From Bacteroidales bacterium (lineage in GTDB: Bacteria > Bacteroidota > Bacteroidia > Bacteroidales > NBLH01), in contig JARGGF010000119.1 in NCBI GenBank assembly GCA_029210905.1, positions 1 to 8,898 on the forward strand: 8,898 nucleotides of DNA, read 5' to 3'. The position numbers and the translations under genes were made by a program. Of this stretch, positions 1 to 6,286 are shown piece by piece (within the stretch, counting starts at the first letter, position 1; every line of letters begins with the position of its first letter). The notes beneath the pieces are model-generated. The model was not told where the DNA came from. It made no database searches and saw only the letters and a list, made by a program, of their open reading frames with translations.

Positions 1-13
1 GGAGATTAAGTAA
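1..13 (+). CDS. rplX: 50S ribosomal protein L24, C-terminal end (partial)
   Basis: Only the last codons are present. Reading from base 2 gives Glu-Ile-Lys followed by TAA at 11-13, and base 1 is the last base of the preceding codon. The end EIK matches my recollection of Bacteroidota L24 proteins, and rplX is the gene normally found directly before rplE in this cluster. The stop TAA shares its last A with the ATG of rplE (TAATG), which suggests termination-reinitiation coupling. L24 is an early-binding 50S assembly protein. The call rests on a very short piece plus gene order. Confidence 0.7.
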
Positions 14-570
14 TGGACTACAGGCCTAATCTTAGACAAAAATATCAAGAAGAAATTATACCAAATTTACAGAAGGAATTTGGATATAAGAGCATAATGC
101 AAGTGCCAAAACTTGAAAAAATAGTGATTAATCAAGGTGTTGGACAGGCTGTAGCTGATAAAAAAGTACTTGATGTAGCGCTAAAAGAAGTTACCGATAT
201 TACAGGACAAAAAGCAATATCTACTTTGTCGAAAAAAGATATCTCTAATTTCAAGCTAAGGAAAAAAATGCCTATTGGTGTTAAAGTAACTTTACGTCGC
301 GATAGAATGTATGAATTTCTGGAACGTTTGGTTGCGGTATCATTACCACGGGTTAGGGATTTTAGAGGAATTAGTAATAAATTTGATGGCAAAGGCAATT
401 ATACCTTAGGAATCGAAGAACAAATTATATTTCCTGAAATAAATATCGATCAGGTTAGTAAAATTCTTGGAATGAATATTACTTTTGTGACTTCTGCAAA
501 AACAGATGAAGAAGGATATACATTATTGAAAGAATTTGGATTACCTTTTAAAAATATAAATAAGAAATAA
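13..570 (+). CDS. rplE: 50S ribosomal protein L5
   Basis: L5 (uL5) binds 5S rRNA and the central protuberance of the 50S subunit and contacts the P-site tRNA. The 185-residue product is close to the usual length (E. coli 179). Family signatures are clear: MQVPKLEKIVIN at residues 29-40, LPRVRDFRGI at 111-120 and GNYTLGIEEQIIFPEI at 128-143. The ATG at 13 is chosen because it gives the expected N-terminus MDYRPNLRQKY and overlaps the rplX stop. A GGAG lies 8 bases upstream, but it also encodes the end of L24. In E. coli, S8 represses this operon by binding mRNA near the rplE start; I could not recognise that structure here. The stop is followed after one base by rpsN. Confidence 0.98.
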   Translation: MDYRPNLRQKYQEEIIPNLQKEFGYKSIMQVPKLEKIVINQGVGQAVADKKVLDVALKEVTDITGQKAISTLSKKDISNFKLRKKMPIGVKVTLRRDRMYEFLERLVAVSLPRVRDFRGISNKFDGKGNYTLGIEEQIIFPEINIDQVSKILGMNITFVTSAKTDEEGYTLLKEFGLPFKNINKK

Positions 571-571
571 T

Positions 572-841
572 ATGGCAAAAGAGTCGATGAAAGCCCGTGA
601 GGTAAAAAGGCAAAAGCTAGTAGATAGGTTTGCTGAGAAAAGGGCAAAATTAAAGGCTGAAGGTGACTATGAGGGATTGCAAAAATTGCCAAAAAATGCA
701 TCTCCAGTGCGCTTGCATAACAGGTGCAAACTTACAGGTCGTCCAAAAGGATATATTCGACAATTTGGAGTTAGTAGGATCACTTTTCGTGAAATGGCTG
801 CAAATGGTTTAATTCCTGGTGTTAAAAAAGCGAGTTGGTAA
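572..841 (+). CDS. rpsN: 30S ribosomal protein S14, zinc-free type
   Basis: S14 (uS14) sits in the head of the 30S subunit and joins late in assembly. The product is 89 residues, between the short zinc-binding form (about 61) and the E. coli form (101). The C-terminal half is diagnostic: NRCKLTGRPKG around 50-60, YIRQFGVSRITFREMA at 61-76 and the KKASW end. Cys52 is the only cysteine, so the two CxxC pairs of the zinc ribbon form are absent and this is the zinc-independent (C-) type. The start codon lies one base after the rplE stop, so translation is probably coupled. No SD-like sequence precedes it, as is usual in Bacteroidota. Confidence 0.98.
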   Translation: MAKESMKAREVKRQKLVDRFAEKRAKLKAEGDYEGLQKLPKNASPVRLHNRCKLTGRPKGYIRQFGVSRITFREMAANGLIPGVKKASW

Positions 842-860
842 TATTTTAAATTGAAAAGAA

Positions 861-1256
861 ATGACAGATCCTATTGCAGATTATCTTACTCGGATTAGAA
901 ATGGAGTGTTGGCAGGCCACAAAGTAGTTGAAATACCTGCTTCGAATTTGAAAAAAGAAATTACTAAAATCTTACATAATAAGGGTTACATCCTTAGTTA
1001 TAAGTTTGTAGATGATAACAAGCAAGGCGTTATAAAAATTGCTTTGAAATATCATCCAAAAAGTAAAATTCCTGCTATTAAGAAAATAGAAAGAATAAGT
1101 AAACCAGGGCTTCGGAAGTATGCTGATGCAACTGAGTTACCACGTGTTCTTAATGGATTGGGAGTTGCGATTTTATCTACCTCAAAGGGGGTTATTACTG
1201 ATAAGGAAGCACGTACTCTGAATGTAGGTGGTGAAGTTTTATGTTATGTTTATTAA
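861..1256 (+). CDS. rpsH: 30S ribosomal protein S8
   Basis: S8 (uS8) binds the central domain of 16S rRNA and is needed early in 30S platform assembly. In E. coli it is also the translational repressor of the spc operon. The 131-residue product matches the family (E. coli 130). The N-terminus MTDPIADYLTRIRNG and the C-terminal motifs RISKPGLRKY (78-87), LPRVLNGLG (93-101), STSKG (106-110) and VGGEVLCYVY are typical. It begins 19 A/T-rich bases after rpsN. It ends with two adjacent in-frame stops, TAA (1254-1256) then TAG (1257-1259). Whether S8 autoregulates here cannot be read from the sequence. Confidence 0.98.
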   Translation: MTDPIADYLTRIRNGVLAGHKVVEIPASNLKKEITKILHNKGYILSYKFVDDNKQGVIKIALKYHPKSKIPAIKKIERISKPGLRKYADATELPRVLNGLGVAILSTSKGVITDKEARTLNVGGEVLCYVY

Positions 1257-1268
1257 TAGATTAAAGGA

Positions 1269-1823
1269 ATGTCACGAATAGGAAAATTACCAATAGAAAT
1301 TCCTCAGGGGATAAAGGTTAACATAACGAAAGATAATGTTGTTGAGGCCAAAGGACCAATGGGGGAGTTAACTCAGAAAGTGGATCCTGATATTGAGCTT
1401 AAAATTGAAGACAATATTTTAACTTTGGTTCGACCTACAGAGCAAAAAAGGCACAAAGCAATGCATGGGCTTTACCGTTCATTGTTGAATAATATGATTG
1501 TTGGAGTTTCGAAAGGTTTCGAAGTTAAGCAAGAATTAGTTGGTGTTGGATACAGGGCAACCTCAAACGGGCAGATTTTAGAATTATCTGTAGGTTATTC
1601 TCACGTAATTTATTTGGAGATACCCGATGAAGTTAAGGTAGAGGCTGTTACTGAAAAGCGACAAAATCCAATTATCACTTTAAAAAGTGCCGACAAACAA
1701 CTTATCGGGCACGTTGCTGCTAAAATTAGATCATTTAGAAAACCAGAACCATACAAAGGTAAAGGTATTAAGTTTGTTGGTGAACAGTTACGTAGAAAAG
1801 CTGGTAAAGCAGCTGCTAGTTAA
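1269..1823 (+). CDS. rplF: 50S ribosomal protein L6
   Basis: L6 (uL6) binds domain VI of 23S rRNA near the sarcin-ricin loop and supports factor binding. The 184-residue product (E. coli 177) begins MSRIGKLPIEIP and carries the classic C-terminal signature RKPEPYKGKGI at 157-167. The two repeated alpha/beta domains split near residue 80. The ATG at 1269 is preceded by AAAGGA with no spacing, too close to act as a Shine-Dalgarno site. Like rpsH it ends in tandem stops TAA-TAG (1821-1826). It lies 12 bases after rpsH and 18 bases before rplR. Confidence 0.98.
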   Translation: MSRIGKLPIEIPQGIKVNITKDNVVEAKGPMGELTQKVDPDIELKIEDNILTLVRPTEQKRHKAMHGLYRSLLNNMIVGVSKGFEVKQELVGVGYRATSNGQILELSVGYSHVIYLEIPDEVKVEAVTEKRQNPIITLKSADKQLIGHVAAKIRSFRKPEPYKGKGIKFVGEQLRRKAGKAAAS

Positions 1824-1841
1824 TAGGTAAAAAAAATAATT

Positions 1842-2201
1842 ATGGCCTTAGCGAAACAAGAAAGAAGGAAAAAAATTCAGAGACGCATCAGAAAAAAACT
1901 CTCTGGAACAGATCAAAAGCCCAGGATGTCGGTTTACCGAAGCAATAAAAATATTTTTGTTCAGGTTATTGACGATGTTAATGGTGTAACTATTGCCGCA
2001 GCATCTTCTCTAATTAAAGACATTGCTGAGAAAAAGGAAATTACTAAAATTCAGCAAGCCGCTTTGGTTGGAAAAGTACTGGCAGAGAAAACTGCTGCTG
2101 CCGGAATAAGTGAAGTGGTATTTGATAGGGGTGGCTATTTATATCATGGAAGAATTAAATCATTAGCTGACGCAGCCAGGGAAAACGGACTAAAATTTTA
2201 A
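1842..2201 (+). CDS. rplR: 50S ribosomal protein L18
   Basis: L18 (uL18) binds 5S rRNA with L5 and helps dock it on the 50S subunit. The product is 119 residues (E. coli 117). It has a very basic N-terminal tail (residues 5-20), the KPRMSVYRSNKNIFVQVIDD block at 26-45 and the C-terminal signature FDRGGYLYHGRIKSLADAAR at 94-113. The ATG at 1842 follows an A-rich leader with no SD motif. The stop is 6 bases before the rpsE start. Order and spacing match the spc operon in other bacteria. Confidence 0.98.
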   Translation: MALAKQERRKKIQRRIRKKLSGTDQKPRMSVYRSNKNIFVQVIDDVNGVTIAAASSLIKDIAEKKEITKIQQAALVGKVLAEKTAAAGISEVVFDRGGYLYHGRIKSLADAARENGLKF

Positions 2202-2207
2202 AGCATT

Positions 2208-2723
2208 ATGTCAACGAATATAAGAAAAGTTAGAACCAGTGATTTAGAGCTAAAAGACAGGTTAGTTGCTATTAAAAGAGTTACAAAAGTGACCAAAGGT
2301 GGTAGAACATTTAGTTTTTCTGCAATTGTTGTTGTTGGTGATGAAAATGGGATAGTAGGACATGGACTTGGTAAAGCCAATGAGGTCACAACTGCTATTG
2401 CAAAAGGGGTAGAAGATGCCAAAAAAAATCTGGTAAAAGTTCCGGTTTATAAAGGGACCATTCCTCATGAGCAATCTGCAAAATATTGTGGTGCAAAAGT
2501 TTTCCTAAAACCTGCATCTCATGGAACCGGTGTAAAAGCTGGTGGTGCTATGAGGGCCGTTTTAGAAAGTGTTGGGGTAACAGATGTTTTAGCAAAATCT
2601 AAAGGTTCTTCCAATCCGCACAATTTAGTAAAAGCAACTATGAATGCTTTATTAGAAATGCGCGATGCTTTGACTGTTGCACAGCATAGGAATGTAGCTC
2701 TCGAAAAAGTTTTTAATGGTTAA
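2208..2723 (+). CDS. rpsE: 30S ribosomal protein S5
   Basis: S5 (uS5) lies at the mRNA entry side of the 30S subunit and affects decoding accuracy; with S3 and S4 it forms the mRNA helicase site. The 171-residue product (E. coli 167) has the N-terminal dsRBD-like fold with VTKVTKGGRTFSFSA (25-39) and the GHGLGKA loop (51-57). The C-terminal domain follows with PASHGTGVKAGGAMRAVLE (102-120) and NPHNLVKATMNAL (136-148). The start 6 bases after rplR gives the normal N-terminus. No residue characteristic of the family is missing. Confidence 0.98.
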   Translation: MSTNIRKVRTSDLELKDRLVAIKRVTKVTKGGRTFSFSAIVVVGDENGIVGHGLGKANEVTTAIAKGVEDAKKNLVKVPVYKGTIPHEQSAKYCGAKVFLKPASHGTGVKAGGAMRAVLESVGVTDVLAKSKGSSNPHNLVKATMNALLEMRDALTVAQHRNVALEKVFNG

Positions 2724-2727
2724 CAAA

Positions 2728-2738
2728 ATTTACAATGG
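2728..2738 (+). repeat. Shared initiation sequence, copy 1 (rpmD start)
   Basis: The 11 bases ATTTACAATGG spanning the rpmD start codon occur identically at the rplO start (2928-2938), exactly 200 bases downstream. In both cases the upstream gene ends TAACAAA. It could be an initiation-context preference, a small ancestral duplication or chance in A/T-rich DNA. Function is unknown. Confidence 0.5.
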
Positions 2739-2914
2739 CAAAGCTTAAAATAAAACAGGTTAAGAGTAAAATCGGAAGTACCAAAAGGCAAAAACTAACT
2801 TTGGAAGCTTTGGGACTTAGAAAGATGAATAGCGTAGTTGAACATGAAGCAACTGCACAAATCATTGGAATGATTAGAAAAGTTAACCATTTGGTAGTTG
2901 TCGAAGAAGTATAA
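2735..2914 (+). CDS. rpmD: 50S ribosomal protein L30
   Basis: A short gene of 59 residues, the same length as E. coli L30. Translation from ATG 2735 gives MAKLKIKQVKSKIGSTKRQK, then LTLEALGLRKMNSVVEH (residues 21-37) and a C-terminal LVVVEEV before TAA at 2912-2914. The KIKQVKSKIG start, the L-x-x-LGLRKM segment and the hydrophobic/acidic end are the L30 (uL30) pattern. L30 is a small 50S protein bound to 23S rRNA. It lies 11 bases after rpsE and 20 bases before rplO, its normal position. Its leader shares an 11-base sequence with that of rplO. Confidence 0.97.
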   Translation: MAKLKIKQVKSKIGSTKRQKLTLEALGLRKMNSVVEHEATAQIIGMIRKVNHLVVVEEV

Positions 2915-2927
2915 CAAAGTTAATTTG

Positions 2928-2938
2928 ATTTACAATGG
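2928..2938 (+). repeat. Shared initiation sequence, copy 2 (rplO start)
   Basis: Second copy of ATTTACAATGG, covering the rplO start codon. The preceding gene, rpmD, ends TAACAAA (2912-2918), just as rpsE does before copy 1 (2721-2727), although the spacing between the two elements differs (none versus 9 bases). Confidence 0.5.
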
Positions 2939-3381
2939 ATTTAAGTAATTTAAAACCGGCTGAAGGTTCAGTAAAACAACGGAAAAGAATTGGCAGGGGC
3001 GAAGGTTCTGGAAAAGGTGGTACTTCTACAAGAGGCCATAAAGGACAGAAATCACGTTCAGGTTATTCTAAAAAAGTTGGATTTGAAGGTGGGCAAATGC
3101 CATTACAGCGTAGGGTACCGAAGTTCGGTTTCAAAAATATTAACAGAAAAGAATACAAAGCGATTAATGTTGGAGTAATCCAGGCACTTGCTGAGAAACA
3201 GGGTGTTGAAGTTATCGATATGGGTGTTCTTGTAAAAGCTGGCGTTTGCAAGAAAAGCGATTTAGTTAAAATTCTTGGAAACGGAACCCTTACTAAAAAA
3301 TTAGAAGTAAAAGCACATGCTTTCTCGAAATCCGCAGAAACTGCAATTCAAGAAGCTAAAGGTACAGCCGTAAAAATATAA
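2935..3381 (+). CDS. rplO: 50S ribosomal protein L15
   Basis: L15 (uL15) threads an extended glycine-rich N-terminal arm into 23S rRNA and joins late in 50S assembly. The 148-residue product (E. coli 144) begins MDLSNLKPAEGS and has RIGRGEGSGKGGT (18-30), GHKGQKSRSG (34-43) and FEGGQMPLQRRVPKFGF (50-66), all family hallmarks. The C-terminal globular part (about 75-148) has the expected LGNG and KAHAFSKSA elements. secY starts 4 bases after the stop, the usual L15-SecY pairing. Confidence 0.98.
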   Translation: MDLSNLKPAEGSVKQRKRIGRGEGSGKGGTSTRGHKGQKSRSGYSKKVGFEGGQMPLQRRVPKFGFKNINRKEYKAINVGVIQALAEKQGVEVIDMGVLVKAGVCKKSDLVKILGNGTLTKKLEVKAHAFSKSAETAIQEAKGTAVKI

Positions 3382-3385
3382 ATTG

Positions 3386-4723
3386 ATGAAAGGACTAATC
3401 GAAACATTAAAGAACATCTATAAAATTGAAGATCTTCGAAATCGAATATTTACAACTATTGGTTTTGTTTTAATTTATCGACTTGGAGCTCATGTTGTTT
3501 TACCAGGAGTTGATCCTCTGGCATTAACTCAATTGAAAGCTCAATCAGAAGGTGGTATTATGGGCCTTCTTAACATGTTCTCGGGTGGTGCATTTTCAAA
3601 TGCTTCGATTTTTGCCTTGGGAATTATGCCTTATATTTCTGCTTCCATCGTAATTCAGCTTTTGGGAATGGCAATACCATATTTCCAGAGATTACAGCGT
3701 GAAGGCGAAAGCGGCAGAAAAAAAATAAACCAAATAACCAGATACCTCACTGTATTAATTACAGCTGGCCAGGCACCAGGTTATCTTGCAAATTTATATG
3801 CACAATCTCCTGGGGCAGTGCTTAATAATAGCACACTGTTCTGGTTGACATCTGTTGTTATTTTAGTATCCGGAACCATGTTTGTAATGTGGCTGGGTGA
3901 AAAGATTACTGACAAAGGTATTGGGAATGGTATTTCCTTATTAATTATGATTGGTATCATCGCTCGACTTCCTTTCTCATTATTTGCTGAATTCGGATCA
4001 AGAATAGAACAACAAGGAGGGGGATTAGTTGCCTTTTTAGTGGAAATTGTAATCTTGTTCTTTGTATTTACTGCTACTATATTATTAGTGCAGGGTACCA
4101 GGCGAATTCCGGTACAGTATGCGAAACGGATTGTTGGAAATAAACAATATGGTGGAGTGAGGCAGTATATCCCATTAAAGGTTAATGCTGCGGGTGTTAT
4201 GCCTATTATCTTTGCACAGGCTTTAATGTTTATTCCTTTGATGTTTTCAAAATTCGATACTGAAACAACTCAAGGTATTGCTTCTGCTTTTTCTGATATG
4301 ACCGGATTTTGGTACAATTTTGTTTTCGGTTTATTAGTCGTAGTCTTTACTTATTTCTATACAGCCATTACCATCAATCCAACACAAATGGCTGATGATA
4401 TGAAAAAGAATGGAGGATTTATTCCAGGAGTTAAGCCAGGAAGAAAAACAGTTGATTATCTTGATGCTGTGATGTCAAGGATAACGCTGCCAGGCTCAAT
4501 ATTTTTAGCATTTGTTGCTATAATGCCTGCCTTTGCCATGATAGCAGGGGTTAACAATCAGTTTGCTCAGTTTTTTGGCGGAACATCATTACTTATCTTG
4601 GTTGGAGTAGTTCTTGATACTTTACAACAAATTGAAAGTCATTTGTTAATGCGTCATTATGATGGGTTAATGAAATCAGGAAGAATAAAAGGACGTGCTG
4701 GTGGTGCGGTTTCTTCCATATAA
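3386..4723 (+). CDS. secY: Protein translocase channel subunit SecY
   Basis: SecY forms the protein-conducting channel of the inner membrane, working with SecE, SecG and SecA or the ribosome. I choose the ATG at 3386, giving 445 residues (E. coli 443). A TTG three bases upstream is also in frame, but the N-terminus MKGLIETLKNIYKIEDLRNR is the normal Bacteroidota one. About ten hydrophobic segments are visible. Signatures include the plug and TM2 region (GLLNMFSGGAFSNASIFALG, 60-79), ITDKGIGNGISLLI (174-187), YIPLKVNAAGVMPIIFA (261-277) and the cytoplasmic loop GFIPGVKPGRKT (344-355). The C-terminal tail is basic and glycine-rich. Placement directly after rplO is near-universal in bacteria; adk, which often follows secY in other phyla, is absent here. 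Confidence 0.98.
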   Translation: MKGLIETLKNIYKIEDLRNRIFTTIGFVLIYRLGAHVVLPGVDPLALTQLKAQSEGGIMGLLNMFSGGAFSNASIFALGIMPYISASIVIQLLGMAIPYFQRLQREGESGRKKINQITRYLTVLITAGQAPGYLANLYAQSPGAVLNNSTLFWLTSVVILVSGTMFVMWLGEKITDKGIGNGISLLIMIGIIARLPFSLFAEFGSRIEQQGGGLVAFLVEIVILFFVFTATILLVQGTRRIPVQYAKRIVGNKQYGGVRQYIPLKVNAAGVMPIIFAQALMFIPLMFSKFDTETTQGIASAFSDMTGFWYNFVFGLLVVVFTYFYTAITINPTQMADDMKKNGGFIPGVKPGRKTVDYLDAVMSRITLPGSIFLAFVAIMPAFAMIAGVNNQFAQFFGGTSLLILVGVVLDTLQQIESHLLMRHYDGLMKSGRIKGRAGGAVSSI

Positions 4724-4743
4724 ATAATAAAGTTCTTTGTTTA

Positions 4744-5520
4744 ATGATATATTATAAGACAGCCGACGAAATAGAATTATTACGTAAAAGTAATATGTTG
4801 GTAGCCCGGACACATGGCGAACTTGCCAAAATAATTGCTCCTGGCGTGTCTACATTAAAACTTGATAAATTAGCACTTGAGTTTATTAGGGACAATGGAG
4901 GAGAACCTGCCTTTTTAAATTATCAGGGATATCCTAATACTCTTTGTGTGTCGGTTAATAGCACTGTGGTTCATGGTATTCCATCGAACTACGAATTGAA
5001 AGATGGTGATATTGTTTCTGTTGATTGTGGGGTTTTAATGAATAAATATTATGGCGATTCTGCTTATACCTATTTGGTAGGTGAAGTTAGACCTGAGATA
5101 GTCAAATTGTTACAGGTTACAAAAGAATCGTTGTATAAGGGAATTGAAAAAGCTGTTGAAGGGAATCGCCTTGGTGATGTAAGTTATGCAGTTCAACAAC
5201 ATTGCGAAAGTAATGGATATTCTGTGGTTCGCGAAATGGTTGGACATGGTGTAGGACGCAAACTTCACGAAAAACCAGAGGTTCCCAATTATGGTAGAAG
5301 AGGAAGTGGGATAAAGCTTAAAAAAGGATTGGTTATTGCGATAGAACCAATGATAAATATGGGCAAGAAGGAAATTTATCAATTAGAAGATGGATGGACT
5401 ATAAAAACAAAAGATGGTATGCCGTCAGCCCATTTTGAGCATACAATAGCAATAGGTCAGGGTAAGGCTGATATTTTATCTTCGTTTGAATTTGTCGAAG
5501 AAGTTTTAAAAAATAAATAA
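4744..5520 (+). CDS. map: Methionine aminopeptidase, type I
   Basis: Removes the initiator methionine from nascent proteins with a small second residue, acting at the ribosome exit tunnel. The 258-residue product has the pita-bread fold sequence and all five dimetal ligands of the family: Asp94 (VSVDCG), Asp105 (YYGDSA), His168 (MVGHGVG), Glu201 (AIEPM) and Glu232 (HFEHT). The substrate-contacting His77 (VVHGIP) and His175 are also present. There is no N-terminal zinc-finger extension, so this is the short type Ia form as in E. coli (264). The ATG at 4744 lies in a TTAATG context 20 bases after secY. infA follows after 4 bases. Confidence 0.98.
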   Translation: MIYYKTADEIELLRKSNMLVARTHGELAKIIAPGVSTLKLDKLALEFIRDNGGEPAFLNYQGYPNTLCVSVNSTVVHGIPSNYELKDGDIVSVDCGVLMNKYYGDSAYTYLVGEVRPEIVKLLQVTKESLYKGIEKAVEGNRLGDVSYAVQQHCESNGYSVVREMVGHGVGRKLHEKPEVPNYGRRGSGIKLKKGLVIAIEPMINMGKKEIYQLEDGWTIKTKDGMPSAHFEHTIAIGQGKADILSSFEFVEEVLKNK

Positions 5521-5524
5521 TTAT

Positions 5525-5743
5525 ATGGCCAAACAATCATCTATAGAACAAGATGGAGTGATTAAAGAAGCATTGTCAAATGCAATGTTTCGTGTTGAAC
5601 TGGAGAATGGACATATTATAATAGCCCATATTTCTGGAAAAATGAGAATGCATTATATTAAAATTTTACCAGGAGATAAAGTAAAAGTTGAAATGTCTCC
5701 TTATGATTTAACAAAAGGTAGGATTACATTTAGATATAAATAA
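5525..5743 (+). CDS. infA: Translation initiation factor IF-1
   Basis: IF-1 is a single OB-fold protein that occupies the 30S A site during initiation and helps IF-2 and IF-3. The 72 residues match the family length exactly. The sequence shows EQDGVIKEALSNAMFRVELENG in pieces from residue 8 to 29, AHISGKMRMHYIKILPGDKV (34-53), and the invariant end VEMSPYDLTKGRITFRYK. The start follows the map stop by 4 bases. Position between map and rpmJ is the common Bacteroidota and Firmicutes arrangement, whereas in E. coli infA is elsewhere. Confidence 0.98.
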   Translation: MAKQSSIEQDGVIKEALSNAMFRVELENGHIIIAHISGKMRMHYIKILPGDKVKVEMSPYDLTKGRITFRYK

Positions 5744-5754
5744 AATTAGATAAA

Positions 5755-5871
5755 ATGAAAGTTAGGACATCAGTTAAGAAGCGTACTGCTGATTGTAAAG
5801 TTGTAAAACGCAAAGGAAGGATTTATGTAATCAATAAAAAGAATCCTAAGTTTAAACAACGCCAAGGTTAG
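5755..5871 (+). CDS. rpmJ: 50S ribosomal protein L36, zinc-ligand-depleted
   Basis: A 38-residue gene, equal in length to E. coli L36 (bL36). It starts MKVRTSVKKRTADCK and ends NPKFKQRQG. Classic zinc-binding L36 has Cys11, Cys14, Cys27 and His33; here these are Thr11, Cys14, Asn27 and Phe33, so only one ligand remains and zinc binding is not expected. This looks like the normal Bacteroidota form. It lies 11 bases after infA. It is the only complete gene here ending in TAG (5869-5871); the others end in TAA. A run of six T follows the stop. Confidence 0.97.
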   Translation: MKVRTSVKKRTADCKVVKRKGRIYVINKKNPKFKQRQG

Positions 5872-5877
5872 TTTTTT
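5854..5877 (+). terminator. Weak hairpin plus T-run at the rpmJ end (doubtful terminator)
   Basis: AAAC (5854-5857) can pair with GTTT (5871-5874) and AAC (5858-5860) with GTT (5867-5869), with one bulged A and a six-base loop, followed by the rest of a T6 run. The stem is only 7 pairs with two G-C pairs, so any effect would be partial at most. The position matches the spc/alpha operon boundary known in E. coli, the only reason to record it. Confidence 0.15.
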
Positions 5878-5882
5878 AATAT

Positions 5883-5892
5883 TTAACGTTAA
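5883..5892. repeat. Perfect 10-bp palindrome in the rpmJ-rpsM gap
   Basis: TTAACGTTAA is its own reverse complement and sits 7 bases before the rpsM start, inside the longest gap of the window (5872-5899, 28 bases). It could be a weak protein-binding site or mRNA hairpin element, but short A/T-rich palindromes are common by chance. Confidence 0.3.
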
Positions 5893-5899
5893 GATTTAT

Positions 5900-6280
5900 A
5901 TGGCAAGAATAGTAGGAGTTGATATTCCAGATAACAAACGAGGAGAAATTGCTTTAACCTATATTTTTGGTATTGGTAGAAGCACAGCCGGTAAGGTTCT
6001 AGATAAAGCTGGTATCGATAAAAATATTAAGGTAAAAGAATGGACAGATGATCAGATGGCTGAAATCAGAGCTCTTATCAACGACGAGGTAAAAGTTGAA
6101 GGTGAGCTAAGATCTGAAGTTCAAATGAACATAAAAAGGCTTATGGATATTGGCTGTTATCGAGGTATCAGACATAGAAGCGGTTTACCTTTGCGTGGGC
6201 AATCAACTAAGAATAATGCCAGAACCAGAAAAGGGCGTAGGAAAACTATCGCAAATAAGAAAAAAGCTACTAAAAAATAA
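5900..6280 (+). CDS. rpsM: 30S ribosomal protein S13
   Basis: S13 (uS13) lies in the 30S head, forms intersubunit bridges with the 50S central protuberance and contacts the P-site tRNA through its C-terminal tail. The 126-residue product (E. coli 118) starts MARIVGVDIP and has the helix-turn region YIFGIGRSTAGKVL (21-34). The C-terminal signature CYRGIRHRSGLPLRGQS (86-102) is followed by NNARTRKGRRK and a lysine-rich tail. It is the first gene of the alpha-operon group. In E. coli, S4 represses this group through an mRNA pseudoknot at the rpsM start; I could not identify such a structure here. Confidence 0.98.
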   Translation: MARIVGVDIPDNKRGEIALTYIFGIGRSTAGKVLDKAGIDKNIKVKEWTDDQMAEIRALINDEVKVEGELRSEVQMNIKRLMDIGCYRGIRHRSGLPLRGQSTKNNARTRKGRRKTIANKKKATKK

Positions 6281-6286
6281 TTGATC

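Noticed and set aside
2..33. Possible hairpin around the rplE start (2-8 with 27-33) as an S8 repressor site
   Set aside because: Only seven pairs including a G-U, with an 18-base loop, and no recognisable S8-binding bulge pattern. A match this short is expected by chance.
132..398. Minus-strand open frame of 88 codons opposite rplE
   Set aside because: It lies wholly inside a certain rplE gene and its translation resembles no family I know. The same applies to the antisense frames at 450-701, 2198-2422, 2262-2474, 3063-3251, 5110-5382, 6157-6372 and 6624-6815.
2990..3178. Plus-strand open frame of 62 codons within rplO
   Set aside because: Out-of-frame shadow of the glycine/lysine-rich L15 arm, fully covered by the real gene.
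3383..3385. TTG as the secY start
   Set aside because: It would add one residue before an ATG that gives the normal SecY N-terminus; the ATG at 3386 is the simpler start.
4724..4743. secY-map gap as an internal promoter
   Set aside because: GTTCTTTG only partly resembles the -7 element, and 20 bases leave no room for a separate leader; coupling from secY is more likely.
5962..5969. TATTTTTG resembling the Bacteroidota -7 promoter element (TAnnTTTG)
   Set aside because: It lies inside rpsM coding sequence (Tyr-Ile-Phe-Gly region) with no -33 TTG-type element at the right distance upstream.
6281..6283. TTG as the rpsK start
   Set aside because: It would give Met-Ile before MAKKTK; the ATG at 6287 gives the standard 129-residue S11.
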